DNA from: Megaustenia siamemsis
Lineage: Eukaryota > Mollusca > Gastropoda > Stylommatophora > Ariophantidae
Reading direction: 5' to 3'
Length of the DNA stretch: 64,000 nucleotides
Assembly (NCBI GenBank): GCA_032433765.1
Contig: JAVIAB010000008.1
Span: 39,040,179 to 39,104,178 of the forward strand
Below the pieces are notes generated by a model that made no database searches, had not been told where the DNA came from, and saw only the letters and a list, made by a program, of their open reading frames with translations. Below, one piece after another: positions 1 through 10,603 of this stretch. Numbering within the stretch: position 1 is the stretch's first letter; each line of letters starts with the position of its first letter. The position numbers were made by a program, and so were the translations under genes.

Positions 1-279
1 GGAGGACCTATTAATACGAACACCATGTAAGCAGTCCCGAACAAGGGCGGGATACAAATGAATACAGTGGACCTCAAAGTGCAAGAAACAGTACAAGTCA
101 ATTTTCCTATGAGCGTAAATGAATAAATATTTATATACCTTATGGCTGGCTTTATGGTCAGCGGGCTATACCTAATGAAGAACTTAACGCACCATTACAT
201 TATACAGTAAACAACGTATCCAGCAGTCAGGTTCAATTAGTGAGTATCAAACTTGCTAAATTTGGACAAAATATGAGAA
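1..279. other. no recognised feature
   Basis: AT-rich single-copy-looking DNA before the first satellite. I see no domain-bearing reading frame and no repeat shared with the rest of the window. Confidence 0.5.
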
Positions 280-1280
280 AATCAGTCATCTAGCAAGATA
301 TCACACAGAACGATGCACTCATCACGGCCCGTCTGAAAGAGCATCAGTCTCTAGCAAGATCTCACACAGAACGTTGCACTCATCACGGCCCGTCTGAAAG
401 AGCATCAGTCTCTAGCAAGATCTCACACAGAACGTTGCACTCATCACGGCCCGTCTGAAAGAGCATCAGTCTCTAGCAAGATATCACACAGAACGTTGCA
501 CTCATCACGGCCCGTCTGAAAGAGCATCAGTCTCTAGCAAGATATCACACAGAACGTTGCACTCATCACGGCCCGTCTGAAAGAGCATCAGTCTCTAGCA
601 AGATATCACACAGAACGTTGCACTCATCACGGCCCGTCTGAAAGAGCATCAGTCTCTAGCAAGATATCACACAGAACGTTGCACTCATCACGGCCCGTCT
701 GAAAGAGCATCAGTCTCTAGCAAGATATCACACAGAACGTTGCACTCATCACGGCCGGTCTGAAAGAGCATCAGTCTCTAGCAAGATCTCACACAGAACG
801 TTGCACTCATCACGGCCCGTCTGAAAGAGCATCAGTCTCTAGCAAGATATCACACAGAACGTTGCACTCATCACGGCCCGTCTGAAAGAGCATCAGTCTC
901 TAGCAAGATATCACACAGAACGTTGCACTCATCACGGCCCGTCTGAAAGAGCATCAGTCTCTAGCAAGATATCACACAGAACGTTGCACTCATCACGGCC
1001 CGTCTGAAAGAGCATCAGTCTCTAGCAAGATCTCACACAGAACGTTGCACTCATCACGGCCCGTCTGAAAGAACTTATCTCTCTGTAGTAAGATCTCACA
1101 CAGAACACTGCACTCATCACGGCCATTCAGAAGGAATCCGTCTCTAGCCAGATTTCATACAGAACCTTGCACTCATTACAGCCCTTCTGAAGGAATTTCC
1201 GTCTCTAGCCAGATCTCAAACAGAACCTTTCATTCATCACAGCCCATCTGAGTGAATCTCTATCACTAGCCAGATCTCCC
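280..1280. repeat. 61-bp satellite array, copy 1
   Basis: About 13 near-identical head-to-tail units of 61 bp contain the blocks CTAGCAAGATCTCACACAG and CATCACGGCCCGTCTGAAAG. Sporadic A/C differences occur in the AGATaTC/AGATcTC site. From about 1075 the units decay (GTCTCTAGCCAGATTTCATA type) and the array fades by 1280. The degraded edge units match, on the reverse strand, the 61-bp units of the array at 41.5-42.8 kb. No reading frame is conserved, as expected for a unit length that is not a multiple of three. Confidence 0.97.
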
Positions 1281-1744
1281 ACCTCCTCTTTTGTTATGTT
1301 AAAGATCTCTTTGATAAGATCAAGAATACTTTCGAGCGGGTGCGTCGCCACTCATGCATCACCGATTGATTACTCATCTTGGACACTATTCGTAACTTCA
1401 GTTAATTATGAATGATGTGATCGGCATATTCAACACTAACACACAATGGTGATGTCACCTCCTTGACCCCAACGAGCCGATTTTTTTCCGCATCTCATTT
1501 TCTTCTGTTAAAATGTTTTTTTTTTTTTTTTCCTGCAACCATCACTTCCCACCCCAGTCCCAGCTGAGAAGAATCCTCGACACTAATGACGTCGTTCTTG
1601 AACTGGGGTTCTCAGGCCATTCATTGTGTGCTACTTCTACGACATACACCTATCAGCGCACTGAATTCTCATCCGATGATCTATTGGTTTCCCGCCCTCG
1701 CTAAACAACCTCCCCCCCCCACAACACAACACTACGGCACCAGA
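1281..1744. other. no recognised feature; poly-T tract at 1516-1531
   Basis: Mixed-composition DNA holding a 16-base T run near 1516-1531. Short open frames here have no recognisable motif. Confidence 0.4.
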
Positions 1745-1985
1745 GCTGGAAGTAGTCAGCGACCCACAGCTGATGGCTTGCACCAGAATCGGTGAACCAG
1801 AACCATCCAGACCCTGCTCCACCTCTTCGCGGTGCCTCAAGTAACAGACTAACCTGTGTAGTCTGGCCAAGTGAGTAGGGATCGAAGAGGGAAGACAAAC
1901 CGGTACTAAAAAATGTCATGCTGAAGTCGGATGTGTTGGGCCAAAAGGTGCAAATATCACAGTTATACTGCAAACCCCAACACAA
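1745..1985 (-). repeat. dispersed repeat R1, diverged copy
   Basis: Read on the minus strand, this stretch contains ACTGTGATATTTGC, then CACATCCGACTTCAGCA, then GGCACCGCGAAGAGGTGGAG. The same blocks occur in the same order on the plus strand at 11655-11890. The ACTGTG...CATCCGA.TTCAG part is also shared with the better-preserved R1 copies at 25.6 and 58.1 kb. The element type is unknown. It may be an upstream piece of the RNase H LINE (family I), because the 11.7-kb copy lies about 200 bp before that relic. Confidence 0.7.
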
Positions 1986-2099
1986 CGCAGACACACTCAC
2001 TTAACATCCTTTTAAGGGCGGATGATGAATAGGAATTCTATAATCTACGAATACTCTAGAATACTTTAGTCATCGGGCGAACGCAAGCAAGCATACGCG

Positions 2100-2165
2100 T
2101 GTATATATATATATATATATTATACACACACACGAAACGAAAGCACGTGCGCGCGCACACAGACA
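2100..2165. repeat. (TA)n/(CA)n microsatellite
   Basis: An alternating TA run of about 20 bp is followed by CA-rich and CG/CA-rich dinucleotide stretches. Confidence 0.9.
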
Positions 2166-2540
2166 CATATGTAATCATAATTTGGTAACTGTTTTTTATT
2201 ATTGCAATGTAGTACACTCGAGTTTGGGAGACCTTGTAAATTACTATGTTCTCGTTTCCTTGGGTAGCCTTCCTATAAGTTTTCATTTAGAAAAAAACGT
2301 GATTATATATATCTGATTGTGGATAACTTGACTCTTTTAAACGTGATAATAAATATCTGTCTTTTTGTAGATAACTCGACTCTTTCAAACGTGATAATAT
2401 ATAATTTATAGCTATTTTTCGATAATATGTAATTATTAAAGGGATACAAACTCATTTATTATTTCTATACAGCTAGACAGAAAAAAAGTATATGCACATA
2501 TCAAGTATAGTGCAAAGACCAGAATTAACGGATATTTTTT
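2166..2540. other. AT-rich DNA with a short direct repeat
   Basis: The phrase AACGTGATAATA..ATAT recurs near 2299, 2340 and 2390, with GATAACT.GACTCTTT blocks between. It looks like a three-copy decayed tandem repeat of roughly 45-50 bp. Nothing else is recognised. Confidence 0.5.
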
Positions 2541-2940
2541 TTTAATAGTAGTAGTAGTAGTAAAAGTAGTAGCCTCCGTCAGTCATAGTTGACTATGGAT
2601 TTTTCAGCGCCCCTAGAAATGTTATTTTTTCCTTTCTTTTCTTTCGTCGTGTATTCTCTTTCTCCATGAATCTGTCTGCTTCTTCTTTGAGGTTAACCTT
2701 TAGAGTGTGTTTCCAGAGATTGCGGTCTGCAGCTATGTCTTCCCATGCTGCAGGGTTTATGTTCAGAGTCTTCATGTCACGTTTACACACATCTACAAAT
2801 CGAAGATTTGGGCGCCCTCTAGTCCTTTTACCATATGCCAGTTGTCCGTGGAGTATATCTTTTGGTACGCGGCCATCTTTCATACGGTGTTCATGGCCAA
2901 GCCAGCGTAACCTAAATTTTTTTAAATAACTGAACATAAT
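2541..2940 (-). mobile_element. LINE family B, 3'-terminal fragment with (CTA)n tail
   Basis: On the minus strand this encodes the C-terminus of a non-LTR retrotransposon polyprotein: RLRWLGHEHRMKDGRVPKDI, then GKRTRGRPNLRF, then DVCKRDMK, ending ITFLGALKNP and a stop. The order 'RWLGH..RM' followed by a 'G+R.RGRP' block is usual downstream of reverse transcriptase in animal LINEs. After the stop come TGACTGACGGAGGCTAC and a (CTA)n tail (plus-strand TAG repeats at 2548-2563), so the 3' end is intact while the RT domain is absent. Sister copies lie at 9675-10201 (+) and 23549-23665 (-). It is a dead 5'-truncated copy. Confidence 0.9.
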
Positions 2941-3917
2941 TATACATCAAACGAATGCGGAAGACACTTTGATAACACTCTGAAGAATATATAGAACTCC
3001 TCTCGTCCGATGTGGTAATACATCACACATATCCAACACACTTCTCGGAAATACAGCAATACCTACGCCAGCTGGCACAAAACATATTGGCAGTAATAGT
3101 CTTGGTGAAGCTAATATAAAAAAAACGTATTTATTCTACACGTTGAGATATTCTTTCAATTTGTTCGCTACAGAAAAGATCGCCCCAAATGGAAACGGAT
3201 GCGCTACGTTGATCAAAGAGATAGCAGATGGAAACTAAATGAAATATATTCAAACCACTAACACATACCGGCAGGCGGCAAGAAGATCAAAGGAAGAAAT
3301 GAAATATCATAATGAGCAGACATTGTTTGAATGTTTATTACAGCATCAAAGGAATAATTATAATGAAAAAAAGATGTATATTATAGAATTATTACATTTC
3401 TGGTGTCATTCCTGGATAAGGGGTCTGACAGAGTTACTGGGAAAAGAAACGCATTCTAAAAGCATTCGTCATGTAGTTGGCAAGCTAAAATGTGCATTTG
3501 TCACTCAAGTAAAACATATCATTGACTAACACGTCAGTCGGAATCGTATCCACTTGAGTGGACAAACACCGGCCTTATCTACTCGACAACTCACTCATGG
3601 AATAAATATTCAATCATTTCCCTCTTGGGCCGAAGACGGGCTGAAGTTATCATTCTTGCTCATTGTTGCTGCTAGTTCTTGTAGTTCTTGGTTGTCGTCG
3701 AATATATTTGGTTAAATACGAATTGTTGTATGAACGAAGCTTCAGATACTAATGGTTTGTTTTCTTCAAACTTGTAAGATCCGCGCACAAAATCGAACTC
3801 TAACTCATTCAGTTAAAGAAATCCTTTCATTATTTAAGATGGCATGAAACCATTCAGGCCTTAAGACAGCTTATTGAAAAAACAAAACAAAAAAATCTCC
3901 AATATTAACTTAGTCCT
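2941..3917. other. no recognised feature
   Basis: Unique-looking AT-rich DNA. A 96-codon open frame at 3239-3529 (+) has no motif, no membrane segment and nothing repetitive. I do not call it a gene. Confidence 0.4.
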
Positions 3918-3931
3918 ATTATATGGTTGTG

Positions 3932-4179
3932 GGAGACGCGATAACTCAGTGGTTAGTGAGCTGGACTACAAAGTACAAGAGGTCTGGTTCGATTCTGATC
4001 GACGGCCTCCAGGTTCACCCAGCCTTAAAAGGGTACCGGATTTTTGTCTGAGAAAGTAAAGTGGCACGGGCGTAATACCACCATATTATCCCAAATATTA
4101 TGTGCCGAAGGTCTATTCAATTATGGTAACTAACACAATATTCCCTATACGCCACTTGGCGTGACGGGGCTCTTTACTT
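3932..4179 (+). mobile_element. SINE-1 copy with 14-bp target-site duplication
   Basis: A tRNA-like head has box A (CGATAACTCAGTGGTTAGTG) and box B (GGTTCGATTCT). The common body follows (GGGTACCGGATTTTTGTCTG, AAAGTAAAGTGGCACGGGCG, CGCCACTTGGCGTGACGGGG), then a short T-rich end. Near-identical 14-bp flanks (ATTATATGGTTGTG at 3918-3931 and ATTATATAGTTGTG at 4180-4193, one mismatch) are the TSD. The body is diverged from other copies (for example CACCATATTATCCC), suggesting an older insertion. Confidence 0.95.
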
Positions 4180-4193
4180 ATTATATAGTTGTG

Positions 4194-4830
4194 TAATATA
4201 GAGAACAGCATAAGCGACAGTCACGAAGATGCAGAATACACACTTTCATAAGCGGATGCTTACGTAAAATGAAAGGATGAAAACGGAAGGACATCTTGTA
4301 ACTTATAACTATGGGATCGTACCAAACGCCAGTGGACTGAGAGATGTAACAAAGATAATGATGCTGGATAAACACACATTGAGGAGGCCAGTTAAATCAT
4401 CAGAAGTATTACGTGAGAGTCCCATTATGGAATGCACAGAGGAAATAGAGATAGGGGATGATACAAATATACTTGAAGAAACAGGTGAAAGGAGAAGTGA
4501 ATAGGACGGGGAACACATTGAGCGAGCGTAAGAGAATTACCACAAACAGGACGATTCTGAAGGCAGAAGTAGAAGAATCACATTTATTATTACCACTCTG
4601 TAATACTGCTGGCTTGAGTTGATTTATTTACATTTGGGTCGGTTGAGGGTCTCGCTGACGAAGAATTAATTATCAAAGTGTCGTAAAGATAATATCCAGT
4701 CATATAGTCATGTGAAACCATGCGTGGAACAAGTAGGAAGCCGCGAGTGAAGAAACTAGTAAGCACAATTATCTAACGAGCAGGCTGCTTCAACCGTCAC
4801 TACGTAGAATCATTGCTACTTATTAAATAA
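4194..4830. other. no recognised feature
   Basis: AT-rich DNA. A 75-codon frame at 4277-4504 (+) overlaps a 69-codon minus frame, and neither has a motif. It could be decayed 5' sequence of the LINE that follows, but I cannot show this. Confidence 0.35.
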
Positions 4831-5815
4831 AATTATTCCAATGAGGCTACATCAACAGCAGTTGCAGTGTCAGAACAGCAACAGGCTACACAGACCACTT
4901 CGAAGGTGTAAGACAAGGGTGCGAACTATCCCCACTACTGTTTATTACATACATGGACTATATTTGCAAGCTAGCCAGCCCGTCAGAGACAGAGGAGATC
5001 AACAAGCTTTTATTTGCAGACGATCAGGCACTAATACATGAAACAATAGAAGACCTACAAGAACACTTAAACAAACTCAACATCTCAGGCACAAGATACA
5101 TAATGAAAATCAACATCAACAAAACAGAAGTCATGGATGTCGCCAAAAATAAACAGAACATCAACATAACTATAGAAAGCTGGCAACTAAAACAAGTAGA
5201 GGAATTCAAATACCTAGGAAGTCTAATGACAAACGATAATTCTCAAACAGCAGTGATAGAATCGAGATGCAACAAAGCTTGTCAAATCATCGGACAGTTA
5301 TCACCACTATTGTCCAACAAGGAAATTACTCTGGAGGCAAAACGAGCACTATACAATACAATGTTCATCCCAACGTTGTGCTACCAATGCCAGACCTGGA
5401 CCCTAGATGCAAGAACAATAAGAAAAATAACCTCTACTGAGATGAAATGTGTTAGACGAATGACAGGAAACAGTCTGAGAGATAAGATCAGAAATGAAGA
5501 ACTCAGAAAAAAGCTAGTATTAGCACCCACCATAGAATATATAAGGAAAAAAAAACGATAAAATAGTTTGGTCACGTGACAAGGCAGAAAGATCAAACAC
5601 AACACAATGATCCTTCAACAAACGTTGTGAGAATACCAGATCCAAGGGTCGACCACGAAAAAGATGAATGGATGGAATATTAGAAGCACTAGGAAACATA
5701 ACAGCAGCAGAGGCGAACAGAAGAGCAAAAGACCGCAAATTATATCTCCCCTCGACGCTGAAAGGTAGATGAAGAAGGAAAGAAGAAGAAGAAAAAGATG
5801 CAGAATGAGGCTACT
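4831..5815 (+). mobile_element. LINE family A, reverse transcriptase C-terminal half and 3' end
   Basis: A reading frame open from about 4868 to 5561 encodes the end of a LINE reverse transcriptase. It shows motif B-like GVRQGCELSPLLF (about 4904-4942), the catalytic LLFADD box (about 5007-5024), then KYLGSLM and, further on, VRRMTGNSLRDKIRNEELR. After a stop at about 5561 the homology continues in a shifted frame (W..HVTRQ.DQNTTQ type) to about 5810, so the copy is a pseudogene. An A-rich stretch follows. Three minus-strand sister fragments (8825-9075, 16655-16995, 30110-30365) define the same 3' end. The N-terminal RT and the endonuclease are missing. It would have copied its own RNA by target-primed reverse transcription. 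Confidence 0.9.
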
Positions 5816-6640
5816 CATAGATGCCTGTCAATAAATGACTAAAATATTTTAGAAGTAAAATGTTAACAACAAAAAAAAAAAACATCAACAAACGCAACAA
5901 ATAATTCACATAAAATCATTAATATACATTACAATTTAATGAACCAAATACTTTACTTACTTTTCAAGAGTCTCCATAGAAATTATACGGGCATTTGTTA
6001 AAACAATCACTACCGTAACAACTAAGATAATTTACTTGTAAAATGTGTCAGCGACTCCGGTGACTGCATTCTTCACAGAAGTAATGCCCTTTTCTGTACT
6101 TATCCTTCTCTTGAGAAACTTAAATGAACATTAGGCAATTTTTTAACACGTGAAAACATCTGCTACGAAAGTGTGCCACTATATATAACAGCTATTTTTA
6201 AATGGTTCTTTTACTGGTCCTCTTGCAGAAATAGTAATGATATAAAAGGTATCCCGCAGCAATAAAGCTATTATTGCCATGGGGGAGTGGAGTGTAGAGC
6301 CTCCAATTATCATAGGTACATCTTTTAAGGGAGCGCGGCCCACTCTTCTCTTCTAGGGAGTCCGATCTTCCCTGACCAACCCCGATGTATCCGCTTGTTG
6401 TTTTATGGGTTGACTGACAGGCACGAGCGAGCTTCGAACCCTGGTGCTTTGTGGTAAAAGCGAGAGTTTCTACGAATTAGCTAGACAGTCCTGCATGAGA
6501 AATGAGATAAATAACCCCCTCCAAAAAAAGTGAACTAATACAATTGCAAATGATGTAATGAGAATCTGCTTGTTCTTCTTCATTTTCTGTAGCATCCATT
6601 ATCGTGTGGATGGTGAATACAAAGTTATATAACTCTCGAT
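5816..6640. other. no recognised feature
   Basis: AT-rich unique-looking DNA. On the minus strand near 6425-6470 there is a GGTTCGAAGCTCG block resembling a polymerase III box B, but I find no convincing box A at the right spacing. Confidence 0.35.
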
Positions 6641-7105
6641 CTGTTGGTAACAACAGCCATTGTTGTATGGTGTTGTTGTAAGATCTCCTTAATGTTGTAA
6701 CACCTCTGTTGTTTGGTGTTGTAAGATCTCCTTAATGTTGTAACACCGCTGTTCTGTGGTAGTGTTGTTGTAGGATCTCCGTAATGTTGTAACACCCCTG
6801 TTGTGTGGTTGTTGTAAGATCTCCTTAATGTTGTAACACCCCTGTTGTGTGGTGTTGTAAGATCTCCTTAATGTTGTAACACCCCTGTAGTGTGGTGTTG
6901 TTGTAAGATCTCCTTAATATTGTAACACCCTTGTTGTGTGGTGTTGTTGTAAGATCTCCCTAATATTATACCTCCCCTTTTGCGTGGTGTTGTTGTATGA
7001 TCTTCTTTATGTTCTAACTGCCTTACAGTATAATGTTGTAAGTTCTTTTTATAACTCCATTGTTGTGATATGTTGTTGTAAGATCTCCATGATGATATGG
7101 TTCCA
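6641..7105. repeat. ~45-bp minisatellite (GTTGTAACACC / GTAAGATCTCC units)
   Basis: About nine or ten head-to-tail units of roughly 40-50 bp carry TTGTAAGATCTCCTTAATG and GTTGTAACACCCCTG, then a variable number of GTTGT/GGTGTTGTT blocks that account for the length differences. Units degrade toward 7100. Confidence 0.92.
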
Positions 7106-7480
7106 TCTCCGCTGTAAAATTGTCTCGAACCCTGTTTCTTTTTTCTCTTATTTATGTATCGCGTGTAAGGGAGTCACAATGCATTTTCTCTATGTGGATA
7201 AACAATTTGAATTTTTTTTCTTTCTGCTTATGTTTAAGTTTGCATATACGCCTAGTTTTTCTCTAAATGTATTATAATGTATCTCTCTCTCATAGAAAAG
7301 GAATCATGAAGACACAGACCTTCAGTATTGGATGCTTATGCAGGACAAAATTACTAACATAGAATTATGGAAATGTACCAGTCAAATACCTGTGGATAAA
7401 GAAACACGGCGAAGACGATGGCGCTAGATTGGAAAACACACTGCGGAAGCCAACTGATAGTATTACACAATAGGCCATTT
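7106..7480. other. no recognised feature
   Basis: T-rich DNA between the minisatellite and the next LINE fragment. The last part (from about 7370) may already be decayed LINE sequence. Confidence 0.35.
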
Positions 7481-7645
7481 TTTGAAACCCCCAAGGATAA
7501 AGGTGAAGAGGAGGACCAAAATATTCTTGGGGAAGACAGATGGAAGCAGAGATGAAGATGATGGGGAAGTCATGGAATGATTTTAAAAGTATGGTAAGAA
7601 ACAAAACGGCTTGGAAAGAGTTTGTTGAAGACCTAAGATCTACAG
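7481..7645 (+). mobile_element. LINE family F, C-terminal fragment
   Basis: Translated with small frame changes, this gives a basic GRP.N/W++Q block, then EAEMKMMGKSWNDFKS, then NKTAWKEFVEDLRST. This is the usual last part of a LINE polyprotein ('GRP...W...D...WR.FV..L'). A minus-strand sister lies at 28335-28510 and a plus-strand one at 39600-39800. The fragment's last 38 bp become the unit of the minisatellite that follows, so the 3' end is not a normal tail. Confidence 0.8.
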
Positions 7646-8150
7646 GGAGATGAAAGTGCTTGTTGAAGACCTAAGATCTACAGGGAGATGAAAGTGCTTG
7701 TTGAAGACCTAAGATCTACAGGGAGATGAAAGTGCTTGTTGAAGACCTAAGATCTACAGGGAGATGAAAGTGCTTGTTGAAGACCTAAGATCTACAGGGA
7801 GATGAAAGTGCTTGTTGAAGACCTAAGATCTACAGGGACATGAAAGTGTTTGTTGAAGACCTAAGATCTACAGGGAGATGAAAGTGTTTGTTGAAGACAT
7901 ATGCTCTACATGGGGATGAAAGTGTTTGTTGAATACCTATGCTCCACAGGGAGCTGAAAGTGTTTGTTGAAGACCTATGATCCACAGGGAGATAAAAGTG
8001 TTTGTTGAAGACCTAAGATCCACAGGAGATGAAAGTATTTATTGAAGATCTATATTCCACAGGGAGCTGAAAGTGTTTGTTAAAGATCTAAGATCCACAG
8101 GGAGATGAAAGTGTTTGTTGAAGACCTATGCTCCACAGGGAGCTGAAAAG
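7617..8150 (+). repeat. 38-bp minisatellite grown from a LINE F 3' end
   Basis: About 14 units of 38 bp contain GTTGAAGACCTAAGATCTAC and AGGGAGATGAAAGTG. The first six are almost identical. Later ones drift to the CTATGCTCCACAGGGAGCTG type. That later type, followed by AAAAGAAGAGGAAGAAGAA, matches the natural LINE F 3' end as seen (reverse complemented) at 28335-28375. The tandem unit is therefore the terminal coding and stop region of the LINE. Confidence 0.95.
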
Positions 8151-8470
8151 AAGAGGAAGAAGAATCCAATGGCTGCATTCCTGAAACATTTATTCCTGAA
8201 GTAACTATTTTAATTGTAATAATAGATACTAAGAGAAGAGCAAAATGAAAAGGTTTGAGCACGTACCTCAACCCTATCGGAAACTTAGGTCATTCTGCAA
8301 TGAACTTTGAAAAAAGAACAAGAAGAAGGGATTGGTAGAGAAAGAGATGGAAAGATAACATCAAAGAACGGAAGGCCCTAACTTTGCAGAGTCCTGAAAA
8401 AGTGACTTAAGATAGAGAGAAAATGAGAAAGTTATGGGAAGGACAAAATGAAGAAGACTTAACAATGTGT
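8151..8470 (+). mobile_element. LINE family G, C-terminal fragment
   Basis: Frame-shifted translation gives KRFEHVP...L..., then RTRRRDW..RWKDNIKE, then a DREKMRKLWEGQNEED end. The order 'FGH...+GRP...W.DNIKE...DRE.WR+L' is typical of LINE C-termini. It is heavily decayed, with several stops. It may start around 8195, and the boundary with the preceding minisatellite is uncertain. Confidence 0.65.
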
Positions 8471-8589
8471 ATTTTATCACTCAGATGTCTTTTATATAAT
8501 CTAATTTTATAAACTAGTATATTCTATTGTCCTTTCGAGCCGAAGACGGCACATAGGGCAGAACCACAATCTCAAAAGCAGAAACCTTG

Positions 8590-8785
8590 CGTGCCAAAGT
8601 GGCACATATTGCAGAGATCACTACTTCTAAAATCTATGGTCCGTTTCCATAACAATACTTTTTACAATGACAGCTTGTCAAGCCATCGATCAATCTCCTT
8701 AGTCGCCTCTTACGACATGCCTGGAAGGTCACAGTGTCACTATTCTTTACTTCCTCATAATGAGGCCCCGGTAACACACGGGAAT
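8590..8785. repeat. dispersed repeat R3, copy 1
   Basis: The segment CGCCTCTTACGACATGCCTG ... CACTATTCTTTACT ... GGCCCCGGTAACACACGGG (about 8697-8782) has a clear relative at 28588-28673. The element type is unknown. The region before 8697 has no visible second copy. Confidence 0.7.
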
Positions 8786-8795
8786 AAACTAGTTT

Positions 8796-8835
8796 AACTA
8801 TATATATATATATATATATTCTATATATTCTTTCT
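8796..8835. repeat. (TA)n microsatellite
   Basis: A short TA run of about 20 bp is followed by TATATTC repeats, lying at the 3' edge of the next LINE fragment. Confidence 0.8.
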
Positions 8836-9075
8836 TTCCTCATTTGCCTATCAGCGACGAGGGCAGATATAATTTGTGGTCGTTATCTCTTCTGTTGGCC
8901 TCTGTTGCTGTTATGTTTTTCCTAGTGCTTCTAATATTCCATCAATCCATTTTTTTGGTGTGGTCGGCCTTTGGTCTGATCGTCACACCACATTTACTTG
9001 GCTTGTTGTGTTGTGTTGTGTTGTGGCCTTTCTGCTTAATCACATGGCCAAACCATTTTAGCCTATTGTATTATA
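8825..9075 (-). mobile_element. LINE family A, 3'-end fragment
   Basis: On the minus strand this matches the family A 3' end at 5565-5810: AAATGGTTTGGCCATGTGAT, then the AAAAAAATGGATTGATGGAA block, then AACATAACAGCAACAGAGGC, then the region encoding the last codons. There is no intact frame. (TA)n and TATAC repeats flank it on both sides. Confidence 0.85.
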
Positions 9076-9600
9076 TTTACACACACATACATATATACAT
9101 ATATGTATATAATTATATCTATATAAAGCAAATAGTGTACTGATATTAACAGTACGCCACATATATTTCTAAAGCCGGATGTATCACAAGCAGCAAGCAA
9201 GTGTCAGAAATTCAACACAAGGGCGCACACTCGAGAGATGACCTGTTGAACTCAAATACATGCTTCCCCCACTCATTTCACATAATGGAGTTTTGAGCTG
9301 GTAAAGGGCAGAACAATTTACTCAGAGGTGGACACATCCCACTATCACACTGCTTCCTGTTACAACGATTTGCATAAAATATTCTGCCTTATAATGAGTC
9401 CGCATACAATTGTGCACAGATTAAGACCGAGAACACGGATCAAAACTATTACAGAGTTACACAGCGGGGATACGGGCAGAATTTGAAGGACTTACCTAAA
9501 CTATTCACATATTTAACGTGGTCTGAATATACTATTCAGAGAAAAGAATCACTAATCAAGGACAAGAATAGAAAGAAAAAATGTTTGTAAAGAAGATATA
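9076..9600. other. no recognised feature
   Basis: After a short TATACA-rich run (9080-9125) the DNA looks unique and carries no motif-bearing frame. Confidence 0.35.
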
Positions 9601-9603
9601 AGC

Positions 9604-9617
9604 TATGTATATATATG

Positions 9618-9673
<56 letters not shown>
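9604..9673. repeat. (TA)n microsatellite, ~50 bp pure
   Basis: An almost uninterrupted TA run spans about 9621-9672, preceded by TATGTATG variants. It abuts the 5' truncation point of the next LINE fragment, a typical AT-rich integration context. Confidence 0.97.
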
Positions 9674-9674
<1 letters not shown>

Positions 9675-9676
<2 letters not shown>

Positions 9677-10201
9677 CCTCCTACCGGGCAGCGAATCTTG
9701 GACAACCTATGTAAAGCAGGAGAGGAGGCTAAATGCATTCCACATGCGATGTCTACGCCGTATTCTTGGTATCACCTGGAAGGATAACGTGACAAGCGTG
9801 GTGGTCCTGACTTGCACAGGCCTACCGAATATCTACACGCTGCTCAAACAACGTAGGTTACGCTGGCTTGCCCATGTACACCGGATGAAAGATGGCCGCG
9901 TACCAAAAGATATATACTCCACGGACAACTGGCATATGGTAAAAGAACTAGGGGGCGCCCAAAACTTCGATTTGTAGATGTGTGTAAACGTGACATGAAG
10001 AATCTGAACAGAAACCCTGCAGCATGGGAAGACATAGCTGCAGACCGCAATCTCTGGAAACACACTCTAAAGGTTCACCTCAAAGAAGAAGCAGACAGAT
10101 TCATAGAGAAAGAAATTACACGACGAAAGAAAAGAAAAGAAAAAATAACATTTCTAGGGGCGCTGAAAAATCCATAGTCAACTATGACTGACGGAGGCTA
10201 C
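9675..10201 (+). mobile_element. LINE family B, C-terminal region and 3' end
   Basis: This is the longest family B copy. The frame from 9675 gives LLPGSESWTTY (a decayed 'YG.E.W' box after the RT), RLNAFHMRCLRRILGITWKD, then RRLRWLAHVHRMKDGRVPKD. A frameshift near 9950 leads to DVCKRDMKNLNRNPAAWEDI, DRNLWKHTLK and ITFLGALKNP with a stop. The 3' UTR is TGACTGACGGAGGCTAC. The RT catalytic boxes are lost by 5' truncation. Frameshifts and a lost GK/RGRP region confirm a dead copy. Confidence 0.92.
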
Positions 10202-10321
10202 TAGATATATATTAAGGAAAGATATATATGTATAAAATTGATATTTGAATTAATATTAAAAGTTGTAAAATAATAAAATAAAAAAAAACAACACTGATAA
10301 CAGCAACAATAATAACAACTG

Positions 10322-10331
10322 TAACATCAAT
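10322..10331 (+). repeat. target-site duplication, left
   Basis: TAACATCAAT here and at 10594-10603 flanks the SINE-1 copy with 10/10 identity. Confidence 0.93.
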
Positions 10332-10593
10332 GAGGGAGCCGCGATAGCTCAGTGGTTAGTGAACTGGACTACAAAGAACAAGGGGTAGGGTTCGATCCCA
10401 AACCGACGGCTTCCGGGTTCACCGAGCCTTAAATGGGTACCGGATTTTTTTCTGGGAAAGTAAAGCGGCACGGGCGTAATACCGACCACATTACCCCCAA
10501 AAATCATGTGCCGAAGGTCTGTAAAATATATGGTCACTAACACCATATTCCCTATACACCATGTGCTTGACGGGGGCTCTTTACTTTTTACTA
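10332..10593 (+). mobile_element. SINE-1 copy with perfect 10-bp TSD
   Basis: This is a full-length SINE. The head GGAGCCGCGATAGCTCAGTG carries box A, and box B is GGGTTCGATCCC. The anticodon-arm region CTGGACTACAAAG resembles a tRNA-Cys fold by eye. The body GGGTACCGGATTTTTTTCTG ... AAAGTAAAGCGGCACGGGCG ... CATGTGCCGAAGGTCTG ends in the T-rich CTCTTTACTTTTTACTA. The hairpin CGCCACTTGGCG seen in other copies is altered (CACCATGTGCTTG). The perfect TSD suggests recent insertion. SINE RNA is made by polymerase III and mobilised by a partner LINE. Confidence 0.97.
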
Positions 10594-10603
10594 TAACATC
10601 AAT

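Noticed and set aside
280..1280. Regular repeats with similar spacing as a possible CRISPR array
   Set aside because: The whole 61-bp period is conserved, so there are no unique spacers, and the window is eukaryotic in content. It is a satellite.
1701..2000. 99-codon minus frame as a gene
   Set aside because: It lies within the dispersed repeat R1, and its frame is not kept in the copy at 11.7 kb.
2056..2286. 76-codon minus frame
   Set aside because: Part of it is dinucleotide repeat (IYIYIY) and the rest has no motif.
6290..6480. Possible minus-strand SINE with GGTTCGAAGC box B
   Set aside because: No box A at the right distance, no TSD and no second copy.
10332..10420. SINE heads as functional tRNA genes
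   Set aside because: The head has box A and B and a partial cloverleaf, but the acceptor stem is imperfect, the anticodon arm has extra bases, and every copy continues into the same SINE body.
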